Positions 1-8,277 of a stretch of 64,000 nt of DNA are shown here, piece by piece. How positions within the stretch are numbered: position 1 is the stretch's first letter; every line of letters starts with the position of its first letter. Under the pieces are notes generated by a model. The model did no database searches, was not told where the DNA came from, and worked only from the letters and a program-made list of their open reading frames with translations. Made by a program: the position numbers and the translations under genes. The stretch lies in assembly GCA_964551445.1 (NCBI GenBank), contig CAZKCG010000020.1, forward strand, positions 11,526-75,525, in the 5' to 3' direction. This stretch comes from DAOPXV01 sp964551445 (lineage in GTDB: Bacteria > Muiribacteriota > UBA9980).

Positions 1-66
1 AACTGAAGGATATAAGAACTCTTTGTATTTTCCGACGATATCTTTGTTTGTTAACTTCGTTTCCAT
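1..66 (-). CDS. Class-III aminotransferase, N-terminal fragment (runs off window start)
   Basis: The first 22 codons of a gene that continues beyond position 1. The translation starts METKLTNKDIV and continues GKYKEFLYPSV. The KYKEFLYPSV segment resembles the N-terminus of class-III (PLP-dependent) aspartate/omega-aminotransferases found beside hydantoinase genes, which begin with a similar K-(H/Y)-K-x-(F/Y)-L-(F/Y)-P-S-V run. The ATG is preceded by an AGGAG ribosome binding site about 6 nt upstream and lies 16 nt after the stop of the dihydropyrimidinase gene, so it is the next gene of that operon. A role in transaminating the beta-alanine released by pyrimidine degradation would fit, but with 22 residues the family call is an inference. 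Confidence 0.5.
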   Translation of the reverse strand, partial: METKLTNKDIVGKYKEFLYPSV

Positions 67-82
67 ATTTCTCCTCGTAAAA

Positions 83-1483
83 TTAATTTATTGACCATTC
101 CGCTGGATCGAATTTTCTTCTTTTTACGTATTTTCCGTGGGTTTTTTCGCCCAGAAATTTATTGTCTTTAGCTATAAGTTTTCCGCGCGATACCGTCATA
201 ACTACCATGCCTTCAAGCGCGAAGCCTTCGTAAGAATTATAGTCGGCTTTGTAATGGCTTGTTTTGGAGGATATCACGTCTTTTCTGACGGGGTCGATGA
301 TCGTGAGATCGGCGTCGGCGCCTATGGCTATCGAGCCTTTTTCAGGGTACATTCCGAAAAGTTTGGCGGGGTTTGTCGATATAACTTCCGCGAATTTATT
401 CCGCGATATTTTTCCTTTTTTTACTCCGTAAGAATAAATAAGGTTTACGCGGTCGCCGATCCCGGGCGCGCCGTTCGGGATCTTCGTGAAGCTTGAAAGG
501 CCCATTTCTTTCTGGCCTTTAAAGTTGAAGGAACAATGGTCGGTCGCGATAACCTTTACGAACCCGTCCCTTATTCCGTTCCAGATGATGTCGTTGTTCT
601 CCCCGTCGCGTAACGGAGGCGACATTACCCATTTCGCGGCTTCGAACCCGTTCTTTTTATATAGTTCGTTCGAAAGAAGCAGATATTGGGGGCATGTTTC
701 AGCGAATACGACCTGGCCCGAAGCAAGAGCAGTTTTGATCTCGTTCAGAGCTTCCTTGCATGTCATATGGACCACGTAAAGCGGGACTCCCGCCATTTTC
801 GCGAGCACGGCGCCCCTGTGAGTGGCTTCGCCTTCGGCTATGGCCGGGTGAGCAGTTTCGTGAAATTCCGGTGCTGTCTTTCCTTCGGCGACGAGTTCTT
901 TGGTGAGATGATCGAGCATCTCGCCGTTCTCGGCATGAATGGAAACGAGCGCTCCGTGTTTTTTCGCGAGTTTCAAAACCTGTATGAACTCGCCGTCATC
1001 GACCATCAGCGCGCCTTTATAAGCGAGAAAGCATTTGAAGCTGGTTATTCCGTCAGCTATTACGGCCGGTATCTCGGACGCCACGCGTTCGTTATATTCC
1101 ACGAGGGCTATATGGAAGCCGTAGTCCACTGCTGTCTTTCCCTCGGCTTTTTTATGCCATATGTTTACGGCGTCGGTGAGATTCTGGCCTTTGGCCGGTA
1201 TGATGAAATCGATGAATGAGGTGGTTCCTCCGCATGCCGCGGCGACGGAGCCGCTTTCGAAATCATCCGCGGTCACCGTGCCCATGAAAGGCATATCGAG
1301 GTGAGTGTGGACGTCTATAGCGCCCGGGTATATCTCGAGGCCGGCCGCGTCTATCGTTTGATCTCCGGTCGCCGGCGTTATGTTTTCAGCAATCCCGACT
1401 ATTTTTTCGCGTTCGATGAGGATGTCCGCTTTATATGTGTCGGAAGCCGTGCATATCGTTCCGTTTTTTATTACTACCGCCAT
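83..1483 (-). CDS. hydA: Dihydropyrimidinase / D-hydantoinase
   Basis: Cyclic amidohydrolase that opens 5,6-dihydropyrimidines (or hydantoins) to N-carbamoyl-beta-amino acids, the second step of reductive pyrimidine catabolism. The 466-residue length is normal for the family. The metal site is visible: HTH at residues 59-61 inside DVHTHLDMP, the lysine carboxylated in the family in the FKCFLAYKG segment near 150, a histidine in SIHAENGE near 183, another in VVHMT near 239, and the catalytic aspartate in ATDHCSF near 315. It lies between a carbon-nitrogen hydrolase that would act on its product and an aminotransferase fragment. Hydantoinase and dihydropyrimidinase activities cannot be separated from sequence alone; the neighbours favour pyrimidine or beta-alanine metabolism. 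Confidence 0.92.
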   Translation of the reverse strand: MAVVIKNGTICTASDTYKADILIEREKIVGIAENITPATGDQTIDAAGLEIYPGAIDVHTHLDMPFMGTVTADDFESGSVAAACGGTTSFIDFIIPAKGQNLTDAVNIWHKKAEGKTAVDYGFHIALVEYNERVASEIPAVIADGITSFKCFLAYKGALMVDDGEFIQVLKLAKKHGALVSIHAENGEMLDHLTKELVAEGKTAPEFHETAHPAIAEGEATHRGAVLAKMAGVPLYVVHMTCKEALNEIKTALASGQVVFAETCPQYLLLSNELYKKNGFEAAKWVMSPPLRDGENNDIIWNGIRDGFVKVIATDHCSFNFKGQKEMGLSSFTKIPNGAPGIGDRVNLIYSYGVKKGKISRNKFAEVISTNPAKLFGMYPEKGSIAIGADADLTIIDPVRKDVISSKTSHYKADYNSYEGFALEGMVVMTVSRGKLIAKDNKFLGEKTHGKYVKRRKFDPAEWSIN

Positions 1484-1541
1484 TTCAACCTCCAGGATGA
1501 GTATTTTCCGGGGGTATGCCGTATAACTTTGATCCCGCTGA

Positions 1542-2414
1542 TCAAGGGAGTAATTCGACGAGGTCTCCGTATGTTTCCGGGCGTCTGTCGCGGTAGAACT
1601 GCCACAGGTCGCGGACCTCGCGGATCTGGTCGAGATTGATGTCGGATATGAGAAGTTCGTCCTTATCTTCGCTCGCGGAAGCGATTATCTCGCCGCGCGG
1701 ATTGACGAAGTAGCTCGAACCGTAGAATTTTCCGATCTTCCAGGGTTTCTCGACGCCTACGCGGTTTATGCAGCCCATGAAATATCCGTTGGCTACGGCG
1801 TGCGCGGGCTGTTCGAGTTTCCAAAGATATTGGGAAAGGCCGGCGACCGTTGCTGAAGGATTGAAAACTATCTCGGCGCCGTGAAGCCCGAGTATTCTCG
1901 CGCCGTCCGGGAAATGGCGGTCGTAGCAGATGTAAACGCCTACGTCGGCATAACGCGTTTTGAATACGGGGTAGTTGAGGTTACCCGGTTTGAAATAGAA
2001 TTTTTCCCAGAAGCCGGCGACCTGAGGAATGTGGATCTTTCTGTATTTTCCGAGGATCGTTCCGTCGGCGTCGATGACCACGGCAGTGTTGTAATAAACT
2101 CCGGTCATAGCTTGTTCGTACATGGGAACGACGATGACCATTTTATATTTTTTCGCGTATTTGCACATCATGTCGGTTGTGGGTCCGGGTATGGTTTCGG
2201 CCGTTTCGAACCATTTGATCTCCTGTGAAGGGCAGAAATAAGGAGTCGAGAATATTTCCTGGAAGCAAAGGATCTGAACGCCTTTTTTGCCGGCGTTTTC
2301 GATAATGGGAATGTGTTTGTCGATCATAGCTTTTTTAATTTTTGCGATCGAGCCTTCGCCTTCCTGAACAGGTAAACCACACTGAATTAAACCACATTTT
2401 ACTACTCTAGCCAT
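1542..2414 (-). CDS. Carbon-nitrogen hydrolase (beta-ureidopropionase / N-carbamoyl amidase type)
   Basis: Nitrilase-superfamily amidase expected to hydrolyse N-carbamoyl-beta-alanine (or a related N-carbamoyl compound) to the amino acid, CO2 and ammonia. The Glu-Lys-Cys triad is intact: E53 in CFQEIFS, K126 in YRKIHIP and C163 in YICYDRHFP. The 290-residue length matches N-carbamoylputrescine amidase and beta-ureidopropionase enzymes. It sits 58 nt before the dihydropyrimidinase gene on the same strand and starts 19 nt after the small helical-protein gene, with a GGGGAGG ribosome binding site. N-carbamoylputrescine amidase is the main alternative, but the dihydropyrimidinase neighbour supports the pyrimidine role. 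Confidence 0.88.
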   Translation of the reverse strand: MARVVKCGLIQCGLPVQEGEGSIAKIKKAMIDKHIPIIENAGKKGVQILCFQEIFSTPYFCPSQEIKWFETAETIPGPTTDMMCKYAKKYKMVIVVPMYEQAMTGVYYNTAVVIDADGTILGKYRKIHIPQVAGFWEKFYFKPGNLNYPVFKTRYADVGVYICYDRHFPDGARILGLHGAEIVFNPSATVAGLSQYLWKLEQPAHAVANGYFMGCINRVGVEKPWKIGKFYGSSYFVNPRGEIIASASEDKDELLISDINLDQIREVRDLWQFYRDRRPETYGDLVELLP

Positions 2415-2433
2415 TACAGATTACCTCCCCTTT

Positions 2434-2835
2434 CTATTTCTTGATTTCCGTGATGAGTGACGATTTTTTTTCGGCGATCTTGTCGAACGCCCTTTTTACT
2501 TCTTTGAGGTTGATCACCTTCGAGGCGTTTTTCAGGAACGCGACCTGTTTTTCGAGAATGAAAAGCGGAGCGCTTTTAGCCTCGAGGGCGGCCGTATCGA
2601 TGGCGAAATCAGCCCCGTTTATCGCTTCGCAGGGCTCCATTACCAGCTCCGTTACGTTTTCCTGTAATATCATCTGAAGGTTCTTGCGGTTCTTTTCAGA
2701 GTCCGCGTTGAATTTTTTTAAAAATTCAAGGTCGGGGGCGTCAGGGTTTTTAAGCAATGAAGCGGTGAAATCCGCCGCTTTTTTTTCCTCGTCGATCGCG
2801 AACCCTAAAATAGCGCTGAATGATGCGAGTCCCAT
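2434..2835 (-). CDS. Small helical protein heading the pyrimidine operon
   Basis: A 133-residue acidic/basic protein with no signal peptide and predicted almost wholly helical. I do not recognise the family. The N-terminal half has an E-E-x-x-x-x-D-F spacing (residues near 16-23) and a later D-S-E-K-N-R-K-N-L stretch, reminiscent of ferritin-like or rubrerythrin-like bundles, but the metal ligands are not complete. It is the first gene after a consensus promoter (2903-2931, minus strand) and lies 19 nt before the carbon-nitrogen hydrolase, so it belongs to the same transcript. A structural or regulatory accessory role is possible; no function is assigned. Confidence 0.7.
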   Translation of the reverse strand: MGLASFSAILGFAIDEEKKAADFTASLLKNPDAPDLEFLKKFNADSEKNRKNLQMILQENVTELVMEPCEAINGADFAIDTAALEAKSAPLFILEKQVAFLKNASKVINLKEVKRAFDKIAEKKSSLITEIKK

Positions 2836-2902
2836 TATTACCTCCGGCTTATTTTTGATGAGTGTGAATGATCACATGGTAGTCATATAGACAAGTGTTT
2901 TA

Positions 2903-2931
2903 ATTATACAAGATGGATTTTACTTTGTCAA
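2903..2931 (-). promoter_or_regulatory. Sigma-70-type promoter, consensus
   Basis: On the minus strand TTGACA (2931-2926) and TATAAT (2908-2903) are separated by exactly 17 bp. Transcription would begin near 2896, about 60 nt before the ATG at 2835, and read the pyrimidine operon. Confidence 0.85.
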
Positions 2932-3019
2932 TTAAAAATGCTTAATATTATTTATCGATATAACACGATCATAAAAATAACGACTTTTGGCCGCGGCTAA
3001 AATCACGAATAAATTTAAT

Positions 3020-3048
3020 TTGACTTTTGATTGCAAATGTGATATTAT
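3020..3048 (+). promoter_or_regulatory. Sigma-70-type promoter for the 31-residue ribosomal protein gene
   Basis: TTGACT (3020-3025) and TATTAT (3043-3048) with 17 bp spacing. The predicted start near 3055 leaves a leader of about 80 nt before the ATG at 3134. Confidence 0.75.
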
Positions 3049-3133
3049 TTGCTAACAATTTTTTTCAACCGGTCATTTTTTACGATTTTATAATTCGTAA
3101 TACTTAAATCCTATTGTGAAGCGAGGTGTTAGA

Positions 3134-3229
3134 ATGCCTTCAGGAAAAAAAAGAAAACGCCACAAGATTGCCGTGCATAAGCGCAAAAAAAAGAGAAGAG
3201 CAAACCGCCACAAGAAAAAATTGAGATAA
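3134..3229 (+). CDS. AURKAIP1/COX24-like small ribosomal protein (bS22/mS38-like)
   Basis: A 31-residue, extremely basic protein that starts MPSGKKRKRHKIAVHKRKKK. It matches the short bacterial AURKAIP1/COX24-domain proteins (pattern MPSGKKRKRHK-x-x-x-HKRKKR), relatives of mitochondrial mS38 and of actinobacterial bS22, which bind the small ribosomal subunit near the decoding region. The ATG is preceded by GAGGTG at good distance. It is monocistronic: a strong promoter lies upstream and a perfect hairpin terminator begins 10 nt after the stop. A reverse-strand ORF covering the same bases is a shadow. The call rests on remembered family sequences, and the match over the first 12 residues is nearly exact. 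Confidence 0.85.
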   Translation: MPSGKKRKRHKIAVHKRKKKRRANRHKKKLR

Positions 3230-3239
3230 TCAATGAATA

Positions 3240-3280
3240 ATGAGAACTGTCTTTTTAAAAAGGCAGTTCTCATGATTTTT
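3240..3280 (+). terminator. Rho-independent terminator
   Basis: A fully palindromic hairpin: ATGAGAACTG pairs with CAGTTCTCAT through an inner CTTTTT/AAAAAG segment, followed by GATTTTT. It ends the bS22-like transcript before the next gene at 3294. Confidence 0.85.
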
Positions 3281-3293
3281 GAAAGGCTGAAAA

Positions 3294-4442
3294 ATGAACA
3301 AGAGCCACTTTGAGAGCGAAGAATACCTTAACAGTTTCATAGATATAAATATTTCTCCGGCGCGCGTCATTCAAAAAAAGGGCGCGCTTTTAGAGCTTCC
3401 GGAATACCTCATGCCGATAGGCGATAAATTTGCGGTTATCACACGCCCCCGTCTTTACGAAAAATTTTTAAAATACGCCAGAAGATCGATCTGTTTTTCC
3501 GGCGACAATATTTTTTATGCAGGCCCCATATGCTGCCGGTCCGAATCTGAAAGGCTTTACGGCGAGATAGAAGCCGCCGGAGGAGCTGACGCCGTGATAG
3601 CTATCGGCGGCGGAACCGTAATGGATATAGCCAAGTTAACGGCCTATAATTTGCGCAAACAGCTTATAACCATTCCGACCTCGTCGGCGACGTGCGCCGC
3701 TTTTACGGCGCTTGCCGTTTTATATGACGGGAACGGCGTATTTTCGGAGTATGAGTATCTTAACAAAAACCCCGACATATGCGTGATCGAGCCGGAACTC
3801 GTCGCCGGGGCCGGCGCCAGGCTCTCCGCGGCCGGATTTTCAGATACCCTCGCTAAATTCGTGGAAGGCGAGTGGTCGTATTCGGGAAAGATCCGTGATT
3901 ATTATTCAGAACTTGGCCTTGGAATAGCTTTTAAAATATACAACGAAATTATTTCGATAGGAAAAAGAGCTCTTGCGGATATCGAAGCAGGACTTTCGTC
4001 CCGCGAGGCGTTTGAAGCCATATCCTACAATATAGTCGCGTCCGGCCTTTCTTCCGGGATCTCGGGGATGAAGATATATCCCAATATAGCCCATTCAATT
4101 TCCAACGGCATAACGGCCGTATGCAACGGTCCGGATTTTTTAAAGGTCCTGCACGGCGAAGGGGTCGCTTTCGGAATGATGATCGGGAAACTTCTGATGG
4201 AGCGTGATCCGTTAAAAATAGAAGCTTTCCGCGAGATCCTGGTCTCGTTCGGTCAGCCGGTAAGTTTCAGCGGTTTAATGAAACTGGCCGGCATCACTAT
4301 CAAAGACGAGGCGCATAAACTGGCGCTTATATCGAAAATAGTCGAAAAAGCCATGGACCGCCGCGAATCTATCCATGACATAACGAAGGTTTCGCCGGAA
4401 CTTCTGACGCGGGCGCTCATCGAGTCGGATATCCGGGCGTGA
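3294..4442 (+). CDS. Iron-containing alcohol dehydrogenase family (GldA/HcxA-like)
   Basis: NAD(P)-dependent metal alcohol dehydrogenase of the glycerol dehydrogenase fold, 382 residues. The nucleotide-binding GGGTVMDIAK motif is near residue 105, followed by PTSSATCAAFTALAVLYD, and metal ligands appear as D in AGFSDTLAK, H in NIAHS and H in KVLHGEGVAFG. The ATCAA..LAVLYD and ESIHDITKVSPE segments resemble E. coli HcxA (YbdH, hydroxycarboxylate dehydrogenase) more than glycerol dehydrogenase or AraM-type glycerol-1-phosphate dehydrogenase. The substrate is therefore probably a 2-oxo or hydroxy acid, but this is inference. Its start follows a terminator by 14 nt, so its own promoter is unclear and read-through from upstream is possible. 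Confidence 0.8.
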   Translation: MNKSHFESEEYLNSFIDINISPARVIQKKGALLELPEYLMPIGDKFAVITRPRLYEKFLKYARRSICFSGDNIFYAGPICCRSESERLYGEIEAAGGADAVIAIGGGTVMDIAKLTAYNLRKQLITIPTSSATCAAFTALAVLYDGNGVFSEYEYLNKNPDICVIEPELVAGAGARLSAAGFSDTLAKFVEGEWSYSGKIRDYYSELGLGIAFKIYNEIISIGKRALADIEAGLSSREAFEAISYNIVASGLSSGISGMKIYPNIAHSISNGITAVCNGPDFLKVLHGEGVAFGMMIGKLLMERDPLKIEAFREILVSFGQPVSFSGLMKLAGITIKDEAHKLALISKIVEKAMDRRESIHDITKVSPELLTRALIESDIRA

Positions 4443-4454
4443 TCGCGGACCTAT

Positions 4455-4483
4455 TTGACATTCGCTGTTTAATGTGTTAGAAT
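4455..4483 (+). promoter_or_regulatory. Sigma-70-type promoter for the rbgA-recO gene run
   Basis: TTGACA (4455-4460) and TAGAAT (4478-4483), 17 bp apart, about 25 nt upstream of the rbgA start after the expected initiation site. Confidence 0.8.
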
Positions 4484-4514
4484 AACAAAAAAATAAAGGC
4501 ATGAAAAGCAGGAT

Positions 4515-5408
4515 ATGGAAACTATAAAAACAAGCTGGTATCCCGGACACATGGCCCGGGCTTTTTCTCTTTTTAAGAAGGAAGTGAAAAAAGCTCAGGT
4601 CGTAATAGAAGTTTTAGACGCCAGGATACCAAGAAGCAGTCGGAACACAAAATTTACAAGCCTTCTGGTCGGAAAAAAGAAGATAGTCGTTCTTAATAAG
4701 ATCGATCTCGTTCCGCGTGCCGGCCTTCGGGCATGGGAAAAAAAGATAACATCCGAAGAGGACGCTTTCGTCGTTTCATCTAATCTGACCAGGGACAGTT
4801 CGGCCGTTGACAGAATAATGGCATGCCTTAACGAACTCAAAGAAGCCCTTTTAAAGAAAAAAACAAAGATAGGCATTAATACCGCGTTTTTAAAGATAGT
4901 CGTCATAGGCATTCCTAACGTTGGAAAGTCAACTCTTATAAACAGGCTTGTCGGCAGAAACCGTACCAGAGTTGGTAAAAAGCCCGGAATAACGCTCGGC
5001 CCTCAGTGGATATCGTTCGGGTCGAATTTCGAGCTTCTCGACATGCCCGGAATACTTGAACCGAATCTCGACGACAGCAGCGCGGCGGAAAAACTTTCCA
5101 TGACCTACGCGGTTTCTGACAAGGTCATAGATCCTTATGTAATAGCCTTCAAGCTCGTGGATATAATACGCGCCATTCATCCGTCGAATGAGCCGGAGAA
5201 AAAATATCCGCTTTTCAAAAAAATCGCAAGTTACGCTAACGGACACGAGGCGTTAGACGATATGGCCTCTCATTTCAATCTGGTTATCCAGGAAGGAAAG
5301 GCTGATCTTCACAGGACCGCGTGTAAACTATTGAAGGATTATCGTGACGGGCTCGTCGGCAGATTCATTTTAGACGAACTCGAAAAACCTTCCGGCGGTA
5401 GTGTTTAA
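4515..5408 (+). CDS. rbgA: Ribosome biogenesis GTPase RbgA/YlqF
   Basis: Circularly permuted GTPase required for late assembly of the 50S subunit. The N-terminus has the family signature WYPGHMARAF (residues 8-17). The G motifs come in permuted order: G4 NKIDL at 61-65, G1 GIPNVGKST at 132-140, and G3 DMPG at 176-179. The length of 297 residues is typical. A consensus promoter lies directly upstream, and the 7TM-HD gene begins 4 nt after the stop, so rbgA starts an assembly and housekeeping operon that also carries ybeY, era and recO. Confidence 0.93.
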   Translation: METIKTSWYPGHMARAFSLFKKEVKKAQVVIEVLDARIPRSSRNTKFTSLLVGKKKIVVLNKIDLVPRAGLRAWEKKITSEEDAFVVSSNLTRDSSAVDRIMACLNELKEALLKKKTKIGINTAFLKIVVIGIPNVGKSTLINRLVGRNRTRVGKKPGITLGPQWISFGSNFELLDMPGILEPNLDDSSAAEKLSMTYAVSDKVIDPYVIAFKLVDIIRAIHPSNEPEKKYPLFKKIASYANGHEALDDMASHFNLVIQEGKADLHRTACKLLKDYRDGLVGRFILDELEKPSGGSV

Positions 5409-5411
5409 TTT

Positions 5412-7784
5412 ATGATAACAGACAATCTGATCAAATATTTGTCCTCTCTTTTTTCAAAAAATAAAGACAGGTTCGAAATGGCTAAAGGCCAGTCGAAACT
5501 GCCTGACGCTCCGCCGGCCCGCGGAGGCGGAAACACGGCGCGAATAATAAAATGGGGCCTTTTTTACGTTATTCTCGTGCTTCTTCTCTCTGTCCAAAAC
5601 TACGTTCCAAAGTCGGTTCCTAAGCTCAACGAAGTTGCCAGGTTTGACGTCGTCGCGCCTTATTCGATAAAAGTGATAGACGAAAAAAAGACCGAAGATG
5701 TCAAAGACGAGCTCATAAAATCGGTCCGCGATAAATATAAACTTGATAAAAGCGTGATGCAGAAGATCTTATCGGATACCGAAAACATTTTTTCATCGAT
5801 AAAGGCGGCCCGCGAAGAAAATCAAAAAGTGAAACTTTCGGACGACCAGATCGAGAAACGCATCGAAAAACTTCAGCTGTCGTTTAACGCTTTTAAGGAC
5901 TCCCTTTCGTTCACGCCGGATAATCTCGAAAAATCCCAGAAGGGCCTGAACAAACTTTTCGAAAATATAATGTCCATAGAAATACCCGCCGATAAGATCC
6001 AGGCCGCTAAAAGCGAAGCCGGGCTTAAAACTAAGACGATGCCTTATGACGAGGATATTCAGAAATTCATACTGGATCTTTTCGAACACAACATAAGGCC
6101 TAATTACGTTTACGATAAAGACGCAACTCAAAAACAGCGCGACAAACTGGTCGCCGGCGCCGTCCCCGTTGAGAGGCATATAAAGGAAGGCGAAATAATA
6201 GTCCGCCACGGCGAGATCATAAAGAACGAACATATTGAAATGTTCAATAAATTCAATTTTTACGAATCCCGCCAGAATCCGTGGCTCGCCATTTTAAGTT
6301 CCGCTCTTATATCATTTCTGGCGATAATCGTCGTTATAATCTATCTCATTCAGAATAAAAACGAAATATTCAAACAGGAAGGGCTTCTGACTATGATGGC
6401 GCTTATAGTGCTTTCAATTCTGGTCATAGCCAAACTTGTCGCGTTCGTAAGCGTCGACGGTAACGCCCTGTCCTCCGCGGCGCAGTCTGAAACGTCCTTC
6501 ATTTCGCCCTATATAGTTCCGATAGCCGCCGCGGCCATATTGATAGCTCTTCTGGTCGATACCAAGCTCGCTTTCATAATAAACATAATCGTCGTTATAT
6601 TCGTCGAAATGATACTCGGGCACAATAACCTTAATTTTTTGATCGTCAACATAATGAGCGGCACCGTTGCCATATTGAACGTCAAAAACGTCAATCACAG
6701 GACCGATCTCACGAAAGCCGGCATAATGGTCAGTTTTACCAATATATTTTTAATAACGGCTTACGCGCTTCTTGACTATGACAGCGTCAACACAGGTTAC
6801 CGTTCCAGCGTTATGAAGGACGCCGTATGGGGATTTTTTAACGGCTTCATTTCAGCGATATTCGCCATAGGCCTTCTTCCTTATCTTGAAAGCATTTTTA
6901 AAGTTTCGACCTCGATGCGTCTGCTGGAACTTTCCGACCTTAATCAGCCTCTGTTAAGACGGCTTCTTCTCGAAGCGCCCGGAACTTATCATCATTCTAT
7001 GATCGTCGGGAACCTGGCCGAGGCGGCCGCTAAAGATATAGGCGCGGACGCGCTTTTGTGCAGAGTCGGCGCTTATTACCATGACATCGGAAAATTAAAA
7101 CGCCCGCTCTTCTTCATAGAGAATCAGAATTGCGGCCAGAATATTCACGACAATATAAAACCGCATCTTTCCGCGAGGGCGATAATGTCCCACACGAAGG
7201 ACGGATATGAGATAGGCCTCGAAAACCAGCTGCCGCAGGAAATACTCGACGTTATAATCCAGCATCACGGCACCAATCTTATAACATATTTTTTCTCCAA
7301 GGCTTTAAACGCGGCTAACGCCGAAACTAAAGACGAGCACGTCGAAGAAGAATACCGCTATGCCGGTCCGCGCCCGCAAAACCGCGAGGCCGCCATAATA
7401 CTTCTCGCCGACGCCATAGAAGCCGCGTCCCGTACGCTCACCAAGCCGTCCGTATCCAATATCGATACGCTGGTCAAAAGAATAAAGAACGAAAGGTTCA
7501 ATGACGGCCAGTTCGACGATTGCAATATAACCCTTAAGGACCTTGAAAAAATATCCGCTACTTTCGTGAAAATAATAGCGGGCATGTATCATTCCAGGAT
7601 AGAATATCCGGCCGAGGAAAAAGCGAAAAAACATTTGCAGCATCCGGCTCCGTCGCCCCAGCCTGAAAAACAGGAACAGGCGTCGCCTCAAGCTGTGAAC
7701 GATTTATGCCAGACTCCCGCCGCGTGCGAAACGGCCGCGGTCGACAGCGCCCTGATAAGCGAGAAGAAAACGAATGAAAATTGA
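5412..7784 (+). CDS. 7TM-HD family membrane phosphodiesterase (PgpH-like)
   Basis: Membrane protein of 790 residues related to PgpH/YqfF, whose HD domain degrades cyclic-di-AMP. A first membrane segment lies at about 46-65, followed by a large helical extracytoplasmic domain (about 70-285), a cluster of membrane spans (about 290-500), then the cytoplasmic HD domain. Conserved metal and catalytic residues are seen in TYHHSMIVGNLAE and YYHDIGK (around 557). The last 50 residues are a Pro/Gln-rich tail that most homologues lack. The 3' end overlaps ybeY by 11 nt. The 7TM-HD/ybeY/CorC/era order is widely conserved in bacteria and supports the assignment. Cyclic-di-AMP as substrate is inferred from the family. 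Confidence 0.88.
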   Translation: MITDNLIKYLSSLFSKNKDRFEMAKGQSKLPDAPPARGGGNTARIIKWGLFYVILVLLLSVQNYVPKSVPKLNEVARFDVVAPYSIKVIDEKKTEDVKDELIKSVRDKYKLDKSVMQKILSDTENIFSSIKAAREENQKVKLSDDQIEKRIEKLQLSFNAFKDSLSFTPDNLEKSQKGLNKLFENIMSIEIPADKIQAAKSEAGLKTKTMPYDEDIQKFILDLFEHNIRPNYVYDKDATQKQRDKLVAGAVPVERHIKEGEIIVRHGEIIKNEHIEMFNKFNFYESRQNPWLAILSSALISFLAIIVVIIYLIQNKNEIFKQEGLLTMMALIVLSILVIAKLVAFVSVDGNALSSAAQSETSFISPYIVPIAAAAILIALLVDTKLAFIINIIVVIFVEMILGHNNLNFLIVNIMSGTVAILNVKNVNHRTDLTKAGIMVSFTNIFLITAYALLDYDSVNTGYRSSVMKDAVWGFFNGFISAIFAIGLLPYLESIFKVSTSMRLLELSDLNQPLLRRLLLEAPGTYHHSMIVGNLAEAAAKDIGADALLCRVGAYYHDIGKLKRPLFFIENQNCGQNIHDNIKPHLSARAIMSHTKDGYEIGLENQLPQEILDVIIQHHGTNLITYFFSKALNAANAETKDEHVEEEYRYAGPRPQNREAAIILLADAIEAASRTLTKPSVSNIDTLVKRIKNERFNDGQFDDCNITLKDLEKISATFVKIIAGMYHSRIEYPAEEKAKKHLQHPAPSPQPEKQEQASPQAVNDLCQTPAACETAAVDSALISEKKTNEN

Positions 7785-8277
7785 AATAATTGAACGAACA
7801 AGGAAATTTTCCATTAATAAAGCCTGTGTCAGAAGAATAACCGCGCTGCTTTACGGCTATTTTAAAATTCCGGCGGCGTACGAAATCTCTTTTTATTTCA
7901 CGGGCGCGGACCATATTCAAAGGCTTAATTCAGAGTTCCGGGGAAAGGCTTCGCCGACCGACGTGCTTTCGTTTCCGATGAACGAAGAGGGCGAGATAGA
8001 TCGCGAAAATGATATTTCCTCAGGCATTCCGATGCCCCTCGGCGACATAGTTATCTGTCCGGGATTCGTTCTCGAAAACAACGCCTGCGGCGACTGGGAA
8101 AAACTTCCATACGAGCTTTTTTATCTTCTGGTCCACGGATTCATGCACCTTATCGGGTACGATCACAAGGACGGCCGTTACAAAGGTTCTAAAATGGAAT
8201 CTGACACTTCGAAGCTTCTTAAAACGATCGATTTCACTAAAGAATATCGGCCGCTGGTAAAAAGGAGACTATCGTGA
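7774..8277 (+). CDS. ybeY: Endoribonuclease YbeY
   Basis: Zinc-dependent single-strand endoribonuclease involved in 16S rRNA 3'-end maturation and ribosome quality control. The hallmark H-x3-H-x5-H zinc motif is at residues 121, 125 and 131 (HGFMHLIGYDH). The length of 167 residues is normal. It overlaps the end of the 7TM-HD gene by 11 nt and the start of the CorC gene by 4 nt, indicating translational coupling. Confidence 0.93.
   Translation: MKIEIIERTRKFSINKACVRRITALLYGYFKIPAAYEISFYFTGADHIQRLNSEFRGKASPTDVLSFPMNEEGEIDRENDISSGIPMPLGDIVICPGFVLENNACGDWEKLPYELFYLLVHGFMHLIGYDHKDGRYKGSKMESDTSKLLKTIDFTKEYRPLVKRRLS

Noticed and set aside
1881..2228. A 115-codon plus-strand ORF opposite the carbon-nitrogen hydrolase.
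   Set aside because: The minus strand has an intact Glu-Lys-Cys enzyme; the plus frame is a codon-bias shadow.
3088..3273. A 61-codon minus-strand ORF over the bS22-like gene.
   Set aside because: It covers the promoter-facing leader, the small basic gene and its terminator, and has a product rich in Phe/Leu arising from the Lys/Arg codons on the other strand.
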